Positions 10,601 to 19,185 of a stretch of DNA of 64,000 bases are shown piece by piece. Numbering within the stretch: the first letter of the stretch is position 1; each line of letters opens with the position of its first letter. The notes under the pieces are model-generated. The model made no database searches, was not told where the DNA came from, and saw nothing but the letters and a program-made list of their open reading frames with translations. Location: NCBI GenBank assembly GCA_910575445.1, contig CAJTFW010000012.1, positions 29,165-93,164 of the forward strand, given 5' to 3'. Position numbers and translations under genes: made by a program. The DNA is from Lachnospiraceae bacterium. Its GTDB lineage: Bacteria > Bacillota > Clostridia > Lachnospirales > Lachnospiraceae.

Positions 10601-13600
10601 CCTGTCACGCTCTATGTACCGTCTTGCCTGATTGGTAAAACCGTCCAGCACAGCCGGGTGGGAAGTGACGATATAATCCCTTGTCTGCCAGTCAGCGGAA
10701 GGCACAAGGCTTTTTGCCCATTCCTTATTGTTCGGTGAAAACCGCCCGTCATGGGATAAATGCGTGATTGTGTTAGCAAGGACAAGCTCTACCCGCTCCT
10801 TCCCGTACTGTCTGATAACGCCCTCGGCGGTATCCCTCGGAAGTGTATAACCGTCAAATTTTTCCGCAATCGCCTGTTCTATGGCATTTTTGCACTCTAC
10901 CCGGATACCATGCTCCAGCTTTTCCTGTTCCCGGCGCATGGCTTCCTCCGCCTGCTCTTTTTTATACTGTGCATAGGCTTCCTTGCCCTTTGGCGAAAGG
11001 TATTTATCCGCTTTTACAAGCTCCCTGATGCGTTTCTCCACCACATTCCACTTCAAAAGGACTTTTGCGTATGGGTTTCCATAGCTGCCCTTTTCCAGAC
11101 GGATACCCTTTGCATCATGGTCTTCATGCCCTTTATCGCTCCCGATCAGTGCGTGGGAACTGCCGCCTGTACCATATTCATTTTTAAGGAACGCAATATT
11201 ATCTTTTTTATCATGCCCTTCCATGAAATACTCATAAATCCGGAAATGCCCATGATGAAAGCCGCTGCCCCCTGTCAGGCGGGCATCTATCTCGTCCTGT
11301 GTGATAAAATCCTCATGCAAAACCTCCACACTGTCCTGTACCGGGTACTCTTTTTTCTCCGTACTTAAATCCGCTATTTCTGAAAGCAGATCCTCCGGAC
11401 TTTTCACATACCGCCACTTTATCTGCTTTTCCCCGGCTTCAAGCTGTTCTTTCGCTTTGGAAAGCTCCCCGGAAACAATATCCCGCCCTTCCTGCGTGGA
11501 TAAAAGCTCACAAAGGTTCGTAATGCTTTCCGGGTGGTTATAATTCTTTATGGGTATGTTCTCCGGCACTTCCCCGATACCGTCCCGGAAGAAATTGAAC
11601 AGGTCATTTGACACCCTCTGCCGCTCCACTGCGTCCACAAGGAACACTTCATTAGCGCCCATATAAGTGCCATTCTCCACCATAGACCGGACAATGCCCT
11701 CCACTTCCTGCCAGTTCATCACCGCAACCGGATTTTCCTTTGCAGACATTCCGTAGCCGATGCTCATGCCGGATTCACTGAACCAGACAGAAATAGGATT
11801 ATTCCCAAAATCAAAACCTTTCCCGGTAGTCCGGTATTCGTTTTTCAAAAACTCCGCCATTTCCTCCGGCGTCTTGCCCTGCTGGTACTTGGCATAAATG
11901 CGGCTTCTGTTATTATCCCGTCCGCCGCCTGTACGCAAAATGGCTTCAAGCTGTTCTTTTGGCAAAGAAAAAGCGGCGGGCATGATGTATTTCTCTCCTG
12001 CCTGCGCCGCTTCAATCGTGCCGATCTGTTCCTCTATTGTAGGGAATAAACTAAGCTGCTGATAAACCTCCGTTTCCTTTGGCTCTGGTTCTTCCCACTG
12101 TGGTATCTGCCCCTCTTTCAGATATTCGCCCTTCTCCATGTAAAAAGCGATGCTGTCCCTCACAGTTTCCCATGATACAACTGCTTCTACCTTCCGGTTC
12201 AGATATGTTCCGCTCCAAAGCGTCATGCCGTTTTCATCTGCCTTGTACCCGGCTCTTTCCTCCCCAACATAAAACTCTGTATATTCTCCATGCCTGTAGC
12301 TGTTTTTAATATATTTCGTCTGCTTATCCTTATCCGGCTCAAAAAGCATTACTCCGGCAATATCCGGGCATTTATGCTCCATAAACTCATCAAACTGCAA
12401 AATGCCTTTTTCTATCTCTGCCCAATGCCTGTTAATGATTTCCTCCCCGGACAAAGAAAAGCCGGATAATGTGTTTTCTCCATTACCCGGCTCTGACCGT
12501 TCCCTATTTTCGGTTATTTCTTCCTCATTTACAGGCTGTATATCAGCTCTTTCAGCACGATTTCCTCCGCTGAGTGCCTGATGTTGTTCATCATCCCCAC
12601 CCATTTCATCTGATTGGTGGCTTTCAGTTCCTCCGTCACGCCCTCCGCTTTCGCCATCTGCGCTGTCAGCAATTCCATCCTTTGTTCTGCCTGTTCCTGA
12701 ATGGTCAGAAGATGCTCTTTCAGCTTCCCTTTCAGCAGAAGTCCGGTGTAGATTCCCTTCTTGTGTTCCTGCAAGTAATTCTTCCTCATCAGCCCGTACT
12801 TCGTCAGCGTCCCCTCCGGCTGCTCGTCCATCTGTAACATCGGTATCAGATAATCCCCGTTTTTCTCGTAGGTCAGATTCATCATTATTTCCCCTTTCCC
12901 CGGCATTTCCGGTCTGTGTGGTAGATTGTACGTCTTGCGTTTCACTTTCGCGCTTTAAAGCATTATAGCGTGTGTCAGCGGTATTTGCAAGTCCTTTTCC
13001 AACTAAATTTTTCGATGCTTCATTTCTAGCATACGCTCTGTCATACGCCCCGATTGCCTTCCCGATTTCCATAAGGACAGGCTTGGATAAATCGGATATG
13101 CTGTCCCCGATATGCGACAGGGTTTCCACCGTATTAAATTCATGGATATAAGGGAACTGGATTTCCTCTGCCAGCTCCGCATCATCCATGCCGCACCTCT
13201 TTAAGACCATGTAAGCAATACTGTCCGCCAGCGTTTCCCGGACACGCACAGCAACATTCAGTTCGTCCAGTTCCTCAAGAAAACTTCCTTCTTTCAGATA
13301 TTCCATATCCGAAGCAAGCTCCCCATAACAATCCTGTGCAATCCGGGCAGCAATCTCCCTGATCCTGTCCATAAACCCGGCTTCTTTGTTGGTATCCCCG
13401 TAAATCCCTTCCAGACGGTCAAGCACCGCTTCCTGATGTTCCTCTTTCATTTCCCATAGCTGCGGGAAACGTCCGATACGCCTTGCCTTATGCACGTCCG
13501 ATATGTCAAAAACATACCGCAGTCCGGTGTAAGGACTTCCTTCTTCATCAATCAGTGCAATCCCCTTTGCCCCTTTGTTTACCCAACAGTGCATTTTGTC

Positions 13601-13789
13601 ATTCCATATCTCTATGGAAGCACAGGCTGTGGCATCCGGTCTTTGGGCATAAATAAGGAGCTGGTCTTTGAACGGGTATTTGTAGAGCCTTGATGCTGTG
13701 TTCAGATATTTCTTCCAGCTTTCTTCATTCCTCGCCACTTCCTTTGATGTTTCTGCGGAAAGTGCGGAAATTAAGTCATATTTTCTCAT
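4685..13789 (-). CDS. Giant polyvalent protein: ArdC-like + LPD + N6-methylase + SNF2 helicase
   Basis: 3,034 residues; start ATG 13789 after AATGGAGG. N-terminus (residues ~10-120) is ArdC-like, with a [15 protein letters not shown] stretch. After a hydrophilic linker (~residues 280-430, which overlaps tnpV) come LPD-type segments ([15 protein letters not shown] and repeats of that style). A class I methylase follows: motif [11 protein letters not shown] near residue 1490 and NVPFG at 1556-1560, a known variant of NPPF/Y in phage and ICE polyvalent proteins. A superfamily 2 helicase occupies the C-terminal third: Walker A VGAGKT (Lys2164), DESH box 2322-2325, motif [12 protein letters not shown] (Arg2654). 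The tail carries RISVKEKL (2999-3006) and ends ESL. Such proteins are core to Tn1549-like ICEs; antirestriction or establishment in the recipient is the usual inference, not demonstrated here. Confidence 0.85.
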   Translation of the reverse strand: MRKYDLISALSAETSKEVARNEESWKKYLNTASRLYKYPFKDQLLIYAQRPDATACASIEIWNDKMHCWVNKGAKGIALIDEEGSPYTGLRYVFDISDVHKARRIGRFPQLWEMKEEHQEAVLDRLEGIYGDTNKEAGFMDRIREIAARIAQDCYGELASDMEYLKEGSFLEELDELNVAVRVRETLADSIAYMVLKRCGMDDAELAEEIQFPYIHEFNTVETLSHIGDSISDLSKPVLMEIGKAIGAYDRAYARNEASKNLVGKGLANTADTRYNALKRESETQDVQSTTQTGNAGERGNNDESDLREKRGLSDTDVTDGRAAGGDADEVRADEEELLAGTQEGNLHRTSAEREAERASSDHSGTGRTKDGIADSADGESGGRDGGTESHQSDEMGGDDEQHQALSGGNRAERADIQPVNEEEITENRERSEPGNGENTLSGFSLSGEEIINRHWAEIEKGILQFDEFMEHKCPDIAGVMLFEPDKDKQTKYIKNSYRHGEYTEFYVGEERAGYKADENGMTLWSGTYLNRKVEAVVSWETVRDSIAFYMEKGEYLKEGQIPQWEEPEPKETEVYQQLSLFPTIEEQIGTIEAAQAGEKYIMPAAFSLPKEQLEAILRTGGGRDNNRSRIYAKYQQGKTPEEMAEFLKNEYRTTGKGFDFGNNPISVWFSESGMSIGYGMSAKENPVAVMNWQEVEGIVRSMVENGTYMGANEVFLVDAVERQRVSNDLFNFFRDGIGEVPENIPIKNYNHPESITNLCELLSTQEGRDIVSGELSKAKEQLEAGEKQIKWRYVKSPEDLLSEIADLSTEKKEYPVQDSVEVLHEDFITQDEIDARLTGGSGFHHGHFRIYEYFMEGHDKKDNIAFLKNEYGTGGSSHALIGSDKGHEDHDAKGIRLEKGSYGNPYAKVLLKWNVVEKRIRELVKADKYLSPKGKEAYAQYKKEQAEEAMRREQEKLEHGIRVECKNAIEQAIAEKFDGYTLPRDTAEGVIRQYGKERVELVLANTITHLSHDGRFSPNNKEWAKSLVPSADWQTRDYIVTSHPAVLDGFTNQARRYIERDREPEKAAVPERETETSGQKAQNPEPENNISDSEKALAERLAEMSAVVKICGALSMKDVVGWNEDTGEVAIEDADRRLEGKAVYDALFLEAADYVLMQSLGGNTEKAVEMDALLKEAQKYAARYENKPAQQREEKAAEKNSKTEPEILSEEPEQETAERFTVTETTDAFTEPYAVWDNETQDYYVAGDGTVPTFTAIEEADIFCGKLNGDLQGKDLSTENLPETETVSGTKEVSGKEDDFPDIDTQAVRERLEKAGIVDGQLVDENALENDPFIRQVMGDVETLTGETEEEPEKASEKEPEIDKSGAVNYHISFNETENTGKGFAPKEKFRQNIEAIRTLEKIEGEHRTATPEEQEILAKYVGWGGLADAFDSSKANWANEYQELKSLLSPEEYASARESTLNAHYTSPVIIQAIYDAVGKMGFTRGNVLDPAAGIGNFYGCLPDEMQESRLYGAELDGLTGRIAKQLYPHADIKITGFENTSYPNDFFDVAVGNVPFGQYKVSDRQYDKHNFLIHDYFFAKTLDKVRPGGIVAFVTSKGTMDKKNPEVRKYLAQRAELLGAVRLPNTAFKENAGTEVTSDILFLKKRDRVMDIEPDWVHLTEKDGIVMNQYFSDHPEMVLGKMEMVSGAHGMESTCLPDTSLPLSAQLKNALSHVEGSIEQADFNEIDDELAKENIPADPNVKNYSYTVVDDTVYYRENSIMKPVDVSEKAEQRIKGMVAIRDCTQELINFQLEEYPEDMIQNKQTELNQLYDDFSKKFGLISSQTNKRAFNQDSSYCLLCSLERLDDEGNFIGKADMFTKRTIKKQEVVTSVDTASEALAVSLSEKAGVDLAYMSQLAGKSEEEITKELAGVIFQNPVTEEWETADEYLSGNVREKLSVAKTFAENHPEYAINVTSLEGVQPKELDASEIEVRIGATWISTKYIEDFMRETFETPEYLFDRKAMGVQYSNVTGQWNVKGKNADRGNALVNMTYGTSRANAYRILEDSLNLRDTRIFDVVTEDGKEKRVLNKKETMLASQKQEAIREAFKDWVFRDPERRQDLCAKYNELFNSTRPREYDGSHLKFPGMTPDIILRPHQLNAVAHQLYGDNTLLAHCVGAGKTFEMIAAAMESKRLGLCQKSLFVVPNHLTEQWASDFLRLYPGANILAATKKDFEPANRKKFCSRIATGDYDAVIIGHSQFEKIPLSTERQMAMIERQIAEIEMAIEALKAENGERYSIKQMEKTKKSLNTRLSRLNDASRKDNVVTFEQLGVDKLFVDESHNYKNLFLYTKMRNVAGIAQSEAQKSSDMFAKCQYMDELTGGKGITFATGTPISNSMTELYTNMRYLQYNTLQRLGLGHFDSWAASFGETQTAIELAPEGTGYRAKTRFAKFFNLPELIALFKESADIQTPDMLKLPVPEADYENIVLKPSEYQQDMVHSLADRAEAVRDRKVQPNIDNMLKITNDGRKLALDQRLINDMLPDEENSKATTCVEKAFEIWEQTKEQKSAQLIFCDLSTPKGDGTFNVYEDIRDKLMAKGVPENEIAFIHDANTETRKAELFAKVRSGQVRFLLGSTAKMGAGTNVQDRLIALHHLDVPWRPSDIEQQEGRILRQGNMNEKVKIFRYVTEGTFDSYSWQLIENKQKFIGQIMTSKSPVRSCEDIDEAALTYAEVKALATGNPYIKEKMDLDIQVSKLKLLKANHTSQKYRLEDNIVKHYPVQIASMKERLAGYRADIQTYAQNKFPDKDTFSIKIGNRVYTDKKEAGAALIDMCRSAKQPNMAVTIGEYQGFKMSVSFDSFFSKFTVNLKGSISHEVEIGADPLGNLQRLSNALEGMGKRVEEVAQKLENVEHQLETAKVEVTKPFPQETELAEKLERLTELNALLNMDEKGGDGIDMDDEPENDGEQEEMDTEEMEREAEVVTDAPFKPQINRTVSEKVAEHGKERMLSDSPRGRISVKEKLAEMRQKAYGQKMPEKPEISKGKGKEESL
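12529..12885 (-). CDS. tnpV: TnpV family protein, overprinted inside the giant helicase gene
   Basis: 118 residues, same strand but shifted frame within codons of the 3,034-residue gene. Family features of TnpV (first named in Tn4451) are clear: [51 protein letters not shown] and a C-terminal [13 protein letters not shown] chose the double ATG at 12880-12885, preceded by GGGAAAGGGGAAATA; an upstream ATG at 12945 has no good ribosome site. In the host frame the same bases encode a low-complexity G/D/E/R linker, as expected when another frame is conserved. TnpV function is unknown; no tnpX-type recombinase is nearby. It may be a relic or a functional overlapping gene. Confidence 0.7.
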   Translation of the reverse strand: MMNLTYEKNGDYLIPMLQMDEQPEGTLTKYGLMRKNYLQEHKKGIYTGLLLKGKLKEHLLTIQEQAEQRMELLTAQMAKAEGVTEELKATNQMKWVGMMNNIRHSAEEIVLKELIYSL

Positions 13790-13833
13790 GGTAAACCTCC
13801 ATTTCCTGTTTATTGTTTTTGAGCAATAAAAAA

Positions 13834-13867
13834 GGTGGCTATGGTTCGTTCATAAGCCATTGCCACC
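13834..13867 (-). terminator. Hairpin in leader of the giant gene, left border of cargo 2
   Basis: An 11-bp imperfect stem (GGTGGCAATGG / CCATAGCCACC) is followed on the minus strand by TTTTTTATTGCTCAAAAAC and, 25 nt on, AATGGAGG before the ATG at 13789. It can terminate cargo 2 transcripts or act as an attenuator for the giant gene. The remaining spacer (13868-14001) is AT-rich and holds nothing else I can name. Confidence 0.55.
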
Positions 13868-14001
13868 AGTGACGGTAAATTTTATTCGATTTTTCTCTGC
13901 CCCTTTCTCATTTTGTTTTTATATTAAGAAACCACCTAATATCTCTCCTAAGTGTTACTCTAAATAAAATATTATCTCCAAAATAACTCTTAATTGTAAA
14001 A

Positions 14002-15237
14002 TCAATTGTCATCTTCTACTCTTATTTTATCAATACCTGCCAAAAAAGCATTTATTCTTTCAAATTTTTTATAAGTATACTGACGTATATCAATTGTCCC
14101 ATCTCTCACAAACTTATCAATAAGCAATGGGTAAGATACAACATTATTACTCTCTCCTATACAAGTAACTTGCCTAAATGTACTATCTTTTAACTTATCA
14201 TCTTCATCAAAATATAACCGCAAACTATTTAAATGAAATCCCATTTCATTCCTTAAATAAGACCTTGCATCCTCTTTTTTCAATTCTTTTATTTTATCAA
14301 TGTCAAAATAATCATATCCTAACTTCGCAGAAAGTACATCTGACATATTTTTCTTTAAAGATTCCTTTTGTATTGCTACTTCTACACGTTTCCTAAATTC
14401 ATGCAAATCCATACAAGGTTCTACATTAAAAAACATTGCGTAAGTAAGAATATGTTTAGGTTTTCTTATGTAAAGTTCTGGTATTGTACGGTCAATTTTT
14501 TGAAGAAGTTGCAAATATGTTTCCAGAATTGATTTTTTAGTATCCCATTCATCAGATAGAAGTACATAATATTGAAATGTATTGAATAAGTCTACATAGC
14601 ACCATAACATATTGCCTTGACTAAAGAGAATTAAATTATGATACAATTCCATATTCGTCTTTAGCTCAATGTATTCATCCATTGGATTTAAAGCCACAAA
14701 TGGTATAACCGGAAATCTAAACAAAACATTTTCCACTTTTTCACCATTTTTTTGTACTTCTACACCTTTACGCAATACACTAACATCTATACCTTTTTCC
14801 AATGCGAAATTAAAGGCTATTTTACTAATTCCATTTTTGAATGAAATATTTTCAATTGGAAAATCGTATGCTAATATTTCAAATTTCAGTTTAGCAATAT
14901 CACATTTCAATTTTTTGCTTATTTCTGGACAAGCAACCACTTTTCCGTTTTTTATAATAACATCATAAACCTTATTTTCATATATTGCCTTTCCAGTACA
15001 GGTTGGCTGTGATTTTTTATTATTAGTTTTCACAAAGTTCTCAATTTGACTAATTATAGGGTTAAATGTTTTTGTAAAAGGTGCATCTATTTTTTTACTG
15101 ATAACACAATTATTACATTCATCACAACATATATCCTCTGATTCATACAATCCGCCAAGAGCATTTTGTATAATATGTTCTCTGCTTCTTTTTACAATAG
15201 GTTTCCCACAATAAACACAAGTATCTCTTTTTGCCAT
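14002..15237 (-). CDS. HNH endonuclease domain protein (cargo 2)
   Basis: 411 residues. The N-terminus is a zinc-bound HNH-type module: CVYCGKP (Cys7, Cys10), REHIIQNALGG with the catalytic-type His, and CCDECNN supplying the second Cys pair, as in the HNH_5-like layout EHI-x-LGG-x-C-x2-CN. The remaining ~330 residues are an alpha/beta region I do not recognise. No signal peptide or membrane segment. It follows the PD-(D/E)xK-like gene by 59 nt on the same strand and shares its AT-rich composition, so the pair is probably one acquired operon. DNA or RNA cleavage is the expected activity. The context in an ICE suggests defence against phage or rival elements; this is inference. Confidence 0.65.
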   Translation of the reverse strand: MAKRDTCVYCGKPIVKRSREHIIQNALGGLYESEDICCDECNNCVISKKIDAPFTKTFNPIISQIENFVKTNNKKSQPTCTGKAIYENKVYDVIIKNGKVVACPEISKKLKCDIAKLKFEILAYDFPIENISFKNGISKIAFNFALEKGIDVSVLRKGVEVQKNGEKVENVLFRFPVIPFVALNPMDEYIELKTNMELYHNLILFSQGNMLWCYVDLFNTFQYYVLLSDEWDTKKSILETYLQLLQKIDRTIPELYIRKPKHILTYAMFFNVEPCMDLHEFRKRVEVAIQKESLKKNMSDVLSAKLGYDYFDIDKIKELKKEDARSYLRNEMGFHLNSLRLYFDEDDKLKDSTFRQVTCIGESNNVVSYPLLIDKFVRDGTIDIRQYTYKKFERINAFLAGIDKIRVEDDN

Positions 15238-15296
15238 TGCTACTCCTTTATGAACATTCTATCAGAATATTTCTTTTACAAATTTTCAAAACACCA

Positions 15297-16568
15297 CTAT
15301 TGCTTAATGTATAAATCATATACCATTATATTAATTGTCAATGTATCCTTTGAATCGGATTCTTTGGAAAAAATGCCTTGCCACTGATTATATTCAAGGT
15401 GAATAATACTTTTACACCTATCTGATGCTTTCAAAACCGCATCTATACTATCAAGCAGCGATTCAAAATCTTTATTATCTTTATTAAAAATTATAAGTGA
15501 TGTTTTTGTTTCCCTCCAAGTTGTATAACTGCATAACTGGTCTATTGCTTCAATAAATTTTTTACTGCCATGCCAAATCTTACATTCAGCTACATATGCT
15601 GCCTTATTCTCAAATGGAATGTAAATGTCAGTCTTTCCAACTTTGTTAAAAGTTTCCCCTGAAGCTGTACCCTGATAGTGACTATTCAAATTTGACAAAA
15701 TAACATCTCTCAATTCTTCTTCCAATAGCTTATTGAAAGTACGAGCTGTCTTTTCCATTGATATACATGCTAAAGAAATAATACTTTTTATATTTTCATA
15801 ATGCGTATCGGAAATTTCATAATTTTTTTCCGGTTCTTTTCTATTCGGAAAAGATACTTCTTTTTTCTTCTTTGTTTTTTTCAGAACAATAGGTTTTGTA
15901 TTAGGAGCATTAGCATTTATTTTTAATGGCAACTCCAACCTTTCTCTCATTTCCAAATAATCATTTGCCTTTTGTAATCTTGTTTCCAAATACTTTTCTA
16001 CTATGTTTGGTAATCCATTATTATAATTCTTTACTTCTTTATTTATTGTTTCTATTGTTTTAAAATATGTATCTATCTCCTGCTGAAATCCCTTTTGAAC
16101 GATCTCATTACTATTTTCGCTTCTTTGCAACTCACTCTTTGCATACTCCAGAGAAAATATAATTTTTCCATAATCATCATCAGTTGGTGCTATTACTCTA
16201 TCAACTGGAAAACTTTGCATATAAAAAGTTGACGGTCTTAAATCCAACAAATCTTTATCTCCATCAAAAGGAATTGTAAAAATAATTTTATATCCATCTA
16301 TCATGTGATACTGAGAACCAAATTCACTATATCCGGGACGATAGAACTGATTATATCTTTGTATCTTTGTTTCGGTAAGCTCTTTCGTTATGTTTTCCTT
16401 AAATATCTGAATTTCTTCAATTTGATATTTTGCTACATAATACTCTGCCAAGTCACCTAAATCAGTATTACATATTTCTGCATTTGTTAATTTATTAATT
16501 TCGTCTCTAATGCTATCAGATATAGCTCTAAAACTTAATGTTGTTTCCCCTTTTTCAAATAAATTCAT
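15297..16568 (-). CDS. Protein with C-terminal PD-(D/E)xK-like nuclease domain (cargo 2)
   Basis: 423 residues; start ATG at 16568. The C-terminal ~160 residues read as a restriction-endonuclease-like fold: a helix (TFNKLLEEELRDVILSNLN), then KVGKTDIYIPF supplying the Asp and YVAECKIWHG supplying the E-x-K, followed by FIEAIDQLCSYTTWRETKTSLIIF. The N-terminal half is helical with a basic KKTKKKK linker near residue 235, and I do not recognise it. It is the upstream gene of the two-gene AT-rich operon with the HNH protein. The D...ExK arrangement is a sequence reading, not a structural proof. It is likely a nuclease effector, possibly of a defence system. Confidence 0.6.
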   Translation of the reverse strand: MNLFEKGETTLSFRAISDSIRDEINKLTNAEICNTDLGDLAEYYVAKYQIEEIQIFKENITKELTETKIQRYNQFYRPGYSEFGSQYHMIDGYKIIFTIPFDGDKDLLDLRPSTFYMQSFPVDRVIAPTDDDYGKIIFSLEYAKSELQRSENSNEIVQKGFQQEIDTYFKTIETINKEVKNYNNGLPNIVEKYLETRLQKANDYLEMRERLELPLKINANAPNTKPIVLKKTKKKKEVSFPNRKEPEKNYEISDTHYENIKSIISLACISMEKTARTFNKLLEEELRDVILSNLNSHYQGTASGETFNKVGKTDIYIPFENKAAYVAECKIWHGSKKFIEAIDQLCSYTTWRETKTSLIIFNKDNKDFESLLDSIDAVLKASDRCKSIIHLEYNQWQGIFSKESDSKDTLTINIMVYDLYIKQ

Positions 16569-16649
16569 CTTTCACTATCTCCCTATCTACATAATAGCAC
16601 AACCTTTCTCTAATTATATCCTCTAGCCATATAAATCTCAACCACTTCT

Positions 16650-16691
16650 AAATAGACTGCAAAACATTTTTAAATGCTTTACAGTCTATTT
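16650..16691 (-). terminator. Terminator between HTH gene and cargo 2
   Basis: A perfect 10-bp stem (AAATAGACTG / CAGTCTATTT) with a 22-nt loop that can itself pair partly. It lies 23 nt past the HTH gene stop at 16715 and just upstream of cargo 2. It closes the topB-HTH transcript on the minus strand and insulates the cargo. Confidence 0.6.
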
Positions 16692-16714
16692 TCACCAGTT
16701 ATATTAAATTTCCA

Positions 16715-17050
16715 TCATGCATAGAAACCCTGTTCCTCAATGCCTTTTTCCAGAATAGTATGTATCAGTTCCTCCAGTTCCACACCGTTAATCTCGCTGA
16801 CTACAATCAGCTTTGCAAGGGTATCTTTCTGTACGGATATTGCATACTGTTCCTCATCGGCACGAAGCTCATGGACACAGATGCCAAGTCCGTCCGCAAT
16901 CCTGCATACCACACCAAGCTCCGGCTCTCTGATGCCCGCCAGAATATCCATGATTGTCCTCTCCGGCACTCTTGACATTCTGGAAAGCTCCATAATGCTG
17001 ACTTCTTCCTCTTTCATCACGTTTAATAACTTATCTCCTGTTGTAAACAT
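16715..17050 (-). CDS. HTH (XRE-like) DNA-binding protein of the ICE
   Basis: 111 residues, start ATG 17050 with AGGGAGGTAAAGAT ahead of it. Residues ~10-60 match a lambda-repressor-type helix-turn-helix: LLNVMKEEEVSIMELSRMSRVPERTIMDILAGIREPELGVVCRIADGLGICVHEL. The C-terminal ~45 residues form an acidic helical tail, perhaps for dimerisation. It sits 14 nt behind the topB stop, so it is part of the transfer operon and may regulate ICE genes. Targets unknown. Confidence 0.75.
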   Translation of the reverse strand: MFTTGDKLLNVMKEEEVSIMELSRMSRVPERTIMDILAGIREPELGVVCRIADGLGICVHELRADEEQYAISVQKDTLAKLIVVSEINGVELEELIHTILEKGIEEQGFYA

Positions 17051-17064
17051 ATCTTTACCTCCCT

Positions 17065-19185
17065 CTATTTTTTCTTCCCGCCGGAAGATTTCTTTTTTGG
17101 AAATTCCATAACAAATTTAAACTGTACCCCGCTTTTTTCTTCCCCGTCTTTGGTGTAGTGGTATTCCTCCGTCCCACTCGGAATGATATAGGCATCATAA
17201 GGCTTGCCTGCCTTGCTCTTTAACCCTTTTAACAGAATTTTCTTCCCGGCAAGCAAATCCTTTACCTGCGTGTCGGTAAGGGCAGCTCCCATTACCCGGC
17301 TCACATTCATACCGCATTTCTTCACACAGTACGCACCGAATTTCCCCTTTACCACCTGACCGCCGCAGTTCGGACACGTCCCAAGCACTGTCTGTTCCTG
17401 TGCGAACATCTTTTTCTGTTCGTCACTGACCTCATGGTAGGTGTGTATCAGCTCCGACACCATGTTTTCAATATCCGCCATGAAGTCCTCCATTGGAAGC
17501 TCCCCTTTCGCTACCAGTGTCAGGGCATTTTCCCAATCGGCAGTAAGTTTCGGGGATTTCACAACATCCGGCAGGACTGTAATCAGCTTCAGCCCGTCCT
17601 CGGTGGGTATGATCTGTTTTTTCTCACGCTTTACAAAACCGTCTTTTACCAGCTTTTCAATGATGTCCGCCCTTGTTGCAGGCGTACCCAAGCCTTTCCG
17701 CTCCACATCATCGCCCATATCTTCCGCCCCGGCACGTTCCATTGCCGACAATAATAAATCTTCTGTAAAGTGCTTCGGCGGGGAAGTGAAATGCTCGCTG
17801 ATTTTCGTCTGCACACCGTCAAATGCCTGTCCTTCCGACAGTTCCGGCAGCTTCTTTTCCTCTTTTTCTTCCTCCTGATTCTCGGAAATTTTAAAGGAAC
17901 GCTTAAAGGCATCTTCAAAAGACTTCCACCCATTATGCGTGACAGACTTCCCGGAAACAGTAAATGTGTATCCGTTACAGGAAAACTCTGCCTTGACCGT
18001 TTCATACAGATGCTTCTCCCCGGTGGCGCATAAAAGGCGGTTCGCAACCAGAGATAAGATTTTACGCTCCGTTTCCGGCAGTGCCGCAAGGTCAGCCTTC
18101 GCAATCTCCATTGTGGGGATAATGGCGTGGTGGTCTGTCACCTTTTTACTGTTCAGAATCCTCTTTATATCCGGTCTGGGAGCCTTATTTTCCTCAAACA
18201 TCAGGGAATGGAACACCGCTTCGATTACACCCTCTGCGGTCTGCCCCATATCGTCAGATAAAAACTGGCTGTCCGTCCTCGGATATGTGGCTAACTTTTT
18301 CTCATAAAGGCTCTGTGTGTACTCTAATGTCTGCTTTGCGGTAAACCCAAACAGGCGGTTCGCATCCCTCTGGAGCGTAGTGAGGTCATAGAGCTTCGGC
18401 GGCATGACTGTCTTTTCCTCTTTCACAACAGACGTGGTAAGAGCCTGCCCGTTCCGGCAAGCTCCCGCAATCTCATCTGCTTTCTTTTTATCATCAATGC
18501 GCCCGGTGGCGGCATCCATCCCATCCATCAGGATATGCGCCATGTAATATTTTTCCTTCTGGAAATTCATAATCTTTGCTTCCCTGTCCACCAGCATCGC
18601 AAGGGTAGGTGTCTGTACCCTGCCCACCTTCAGGACTTTCCCGCCATACAAAACAGTGAACAGCCTTGTACCGTTGATGCCCACAAGCCAGTCCGCTTCC
18701 TGCCTGCACAGTGCGGAATGGTATAAATTATCGTAATCGCTCCCCGGCTGTAAATTCTCAAACCCTTCCCGGATTGCGCTTTCCTCCATTGAGGAAATCC
18801 ACAGGCGTTTGATCGGCTTGTCACAGCCTGCCATTTCATACACCAGACGGAAGATAAGCTCGCCCTCCCGCCCGGCGTCAGTGGCACAGATTGTAGCGGT
18901 GACATCTTTCCTGTGCATCAACTGGCAAAGCACGTCATACTGCGCTTTCGTGTCCGGCTTGACCTCATACTGCCATTTTTCCGGATTTACGGGAAGGCTC
19001 TCATACGTCCATTTCTTCCACTGTTCCCCGTAGCTTTCCGGCTGTGCCAGCTCCACCAGATGCCCCACGCACCAGCTCACAATATACCCGTTCCCTTCCA
19101 TATATCCGTCACTGATTTCCGTTGCGCCGATTACCTCTGAAATGCTTCTCGCAACACTTGGTTTTTCCGTTATCACTAACTGCAT
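17065..19185 (-). CDS. topB: DNA topoisomerase III (type IA)
   Basis: 706 residues. The Toprim domain opens with TEKPSVARSISEVIG and carries ATDAGREGELI. The active-site tyrosine is Tyr301 in LATYPRTDSQFL. Near the C-terminus a CPNCGG...YCVKKCG zinc-ribbon-like segment is followed by a lysine-rich tail ending SSGGKKK. The length fits ICE-encoded TopB proteins. It passes single strands and can decatenate transfer or replication intermediates; Tn1549-type ICEs usually carry it. The start ATG directly abuts the stop of the CD1107-type gene with no gap; its ribosome site (GGGGAGGATGAATAA) is embedded in the acidic tail codons of that gene, so the two are translationally coupled. Confidence 0.93.
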   Translation of the reverse strand: MQLVITEKPSVARSISEVIGATEISDGYMEGNGYIVSWCVGHLVELAQPESYGEQWKKWTYESLPVNPEKWQYEVKPDTKAQYDVLCQLMHRKDVTATICATDAGREGELIFRLVYEMAGCDKPIKRLWISSMEESAIREGFENLQPGSDYDNLYHSALCRQEADWLVGINGTRLFTVLYGGKVLKVGRVQTPTLAMLVDREAKIMNFQKEKYYMAHILMDGMDAATGRIDDKKKADEIAGACRNGQALTTSVVKEEKTVMPPKLYDLTTLQRDANRLFGFTAKQTLEYTQSLYEKKLATYPRTDSQFLSDDMGQTAEGVIEAVFHSLMFEENKAPRPDIKRILNSKKVTDHHAIIPTMEIAKADLAALPETERKILSLVANRLLCATGEKHLYETVKAEFSCNGYTFTVSGKSVTHNGWKSFEDAFKRSFKISENQEEEKEEKKLPELSEGQAFDGVQTKISEHFTSPPKHFTEDLLLSAMERAGAEDMGDDVERKGLGTPATRADIIEKLVKDGFVKREKKQIIPTEDGLKLITVLPDVVKSPKLTADWENALTLVAKGELPMEDFMADIENMVSELIHTYHEVSDEQKKMFAQEQTVLGTCPNCGGQVVKGKFGAYCVKKCGMNVSRVMGAALTDTQVKDLLAGKKILLKGLKSKAGKPYDAYIIPSGTEEYHYTKDGEEKSGVQFKFVMEFPKKKSSGGKKK

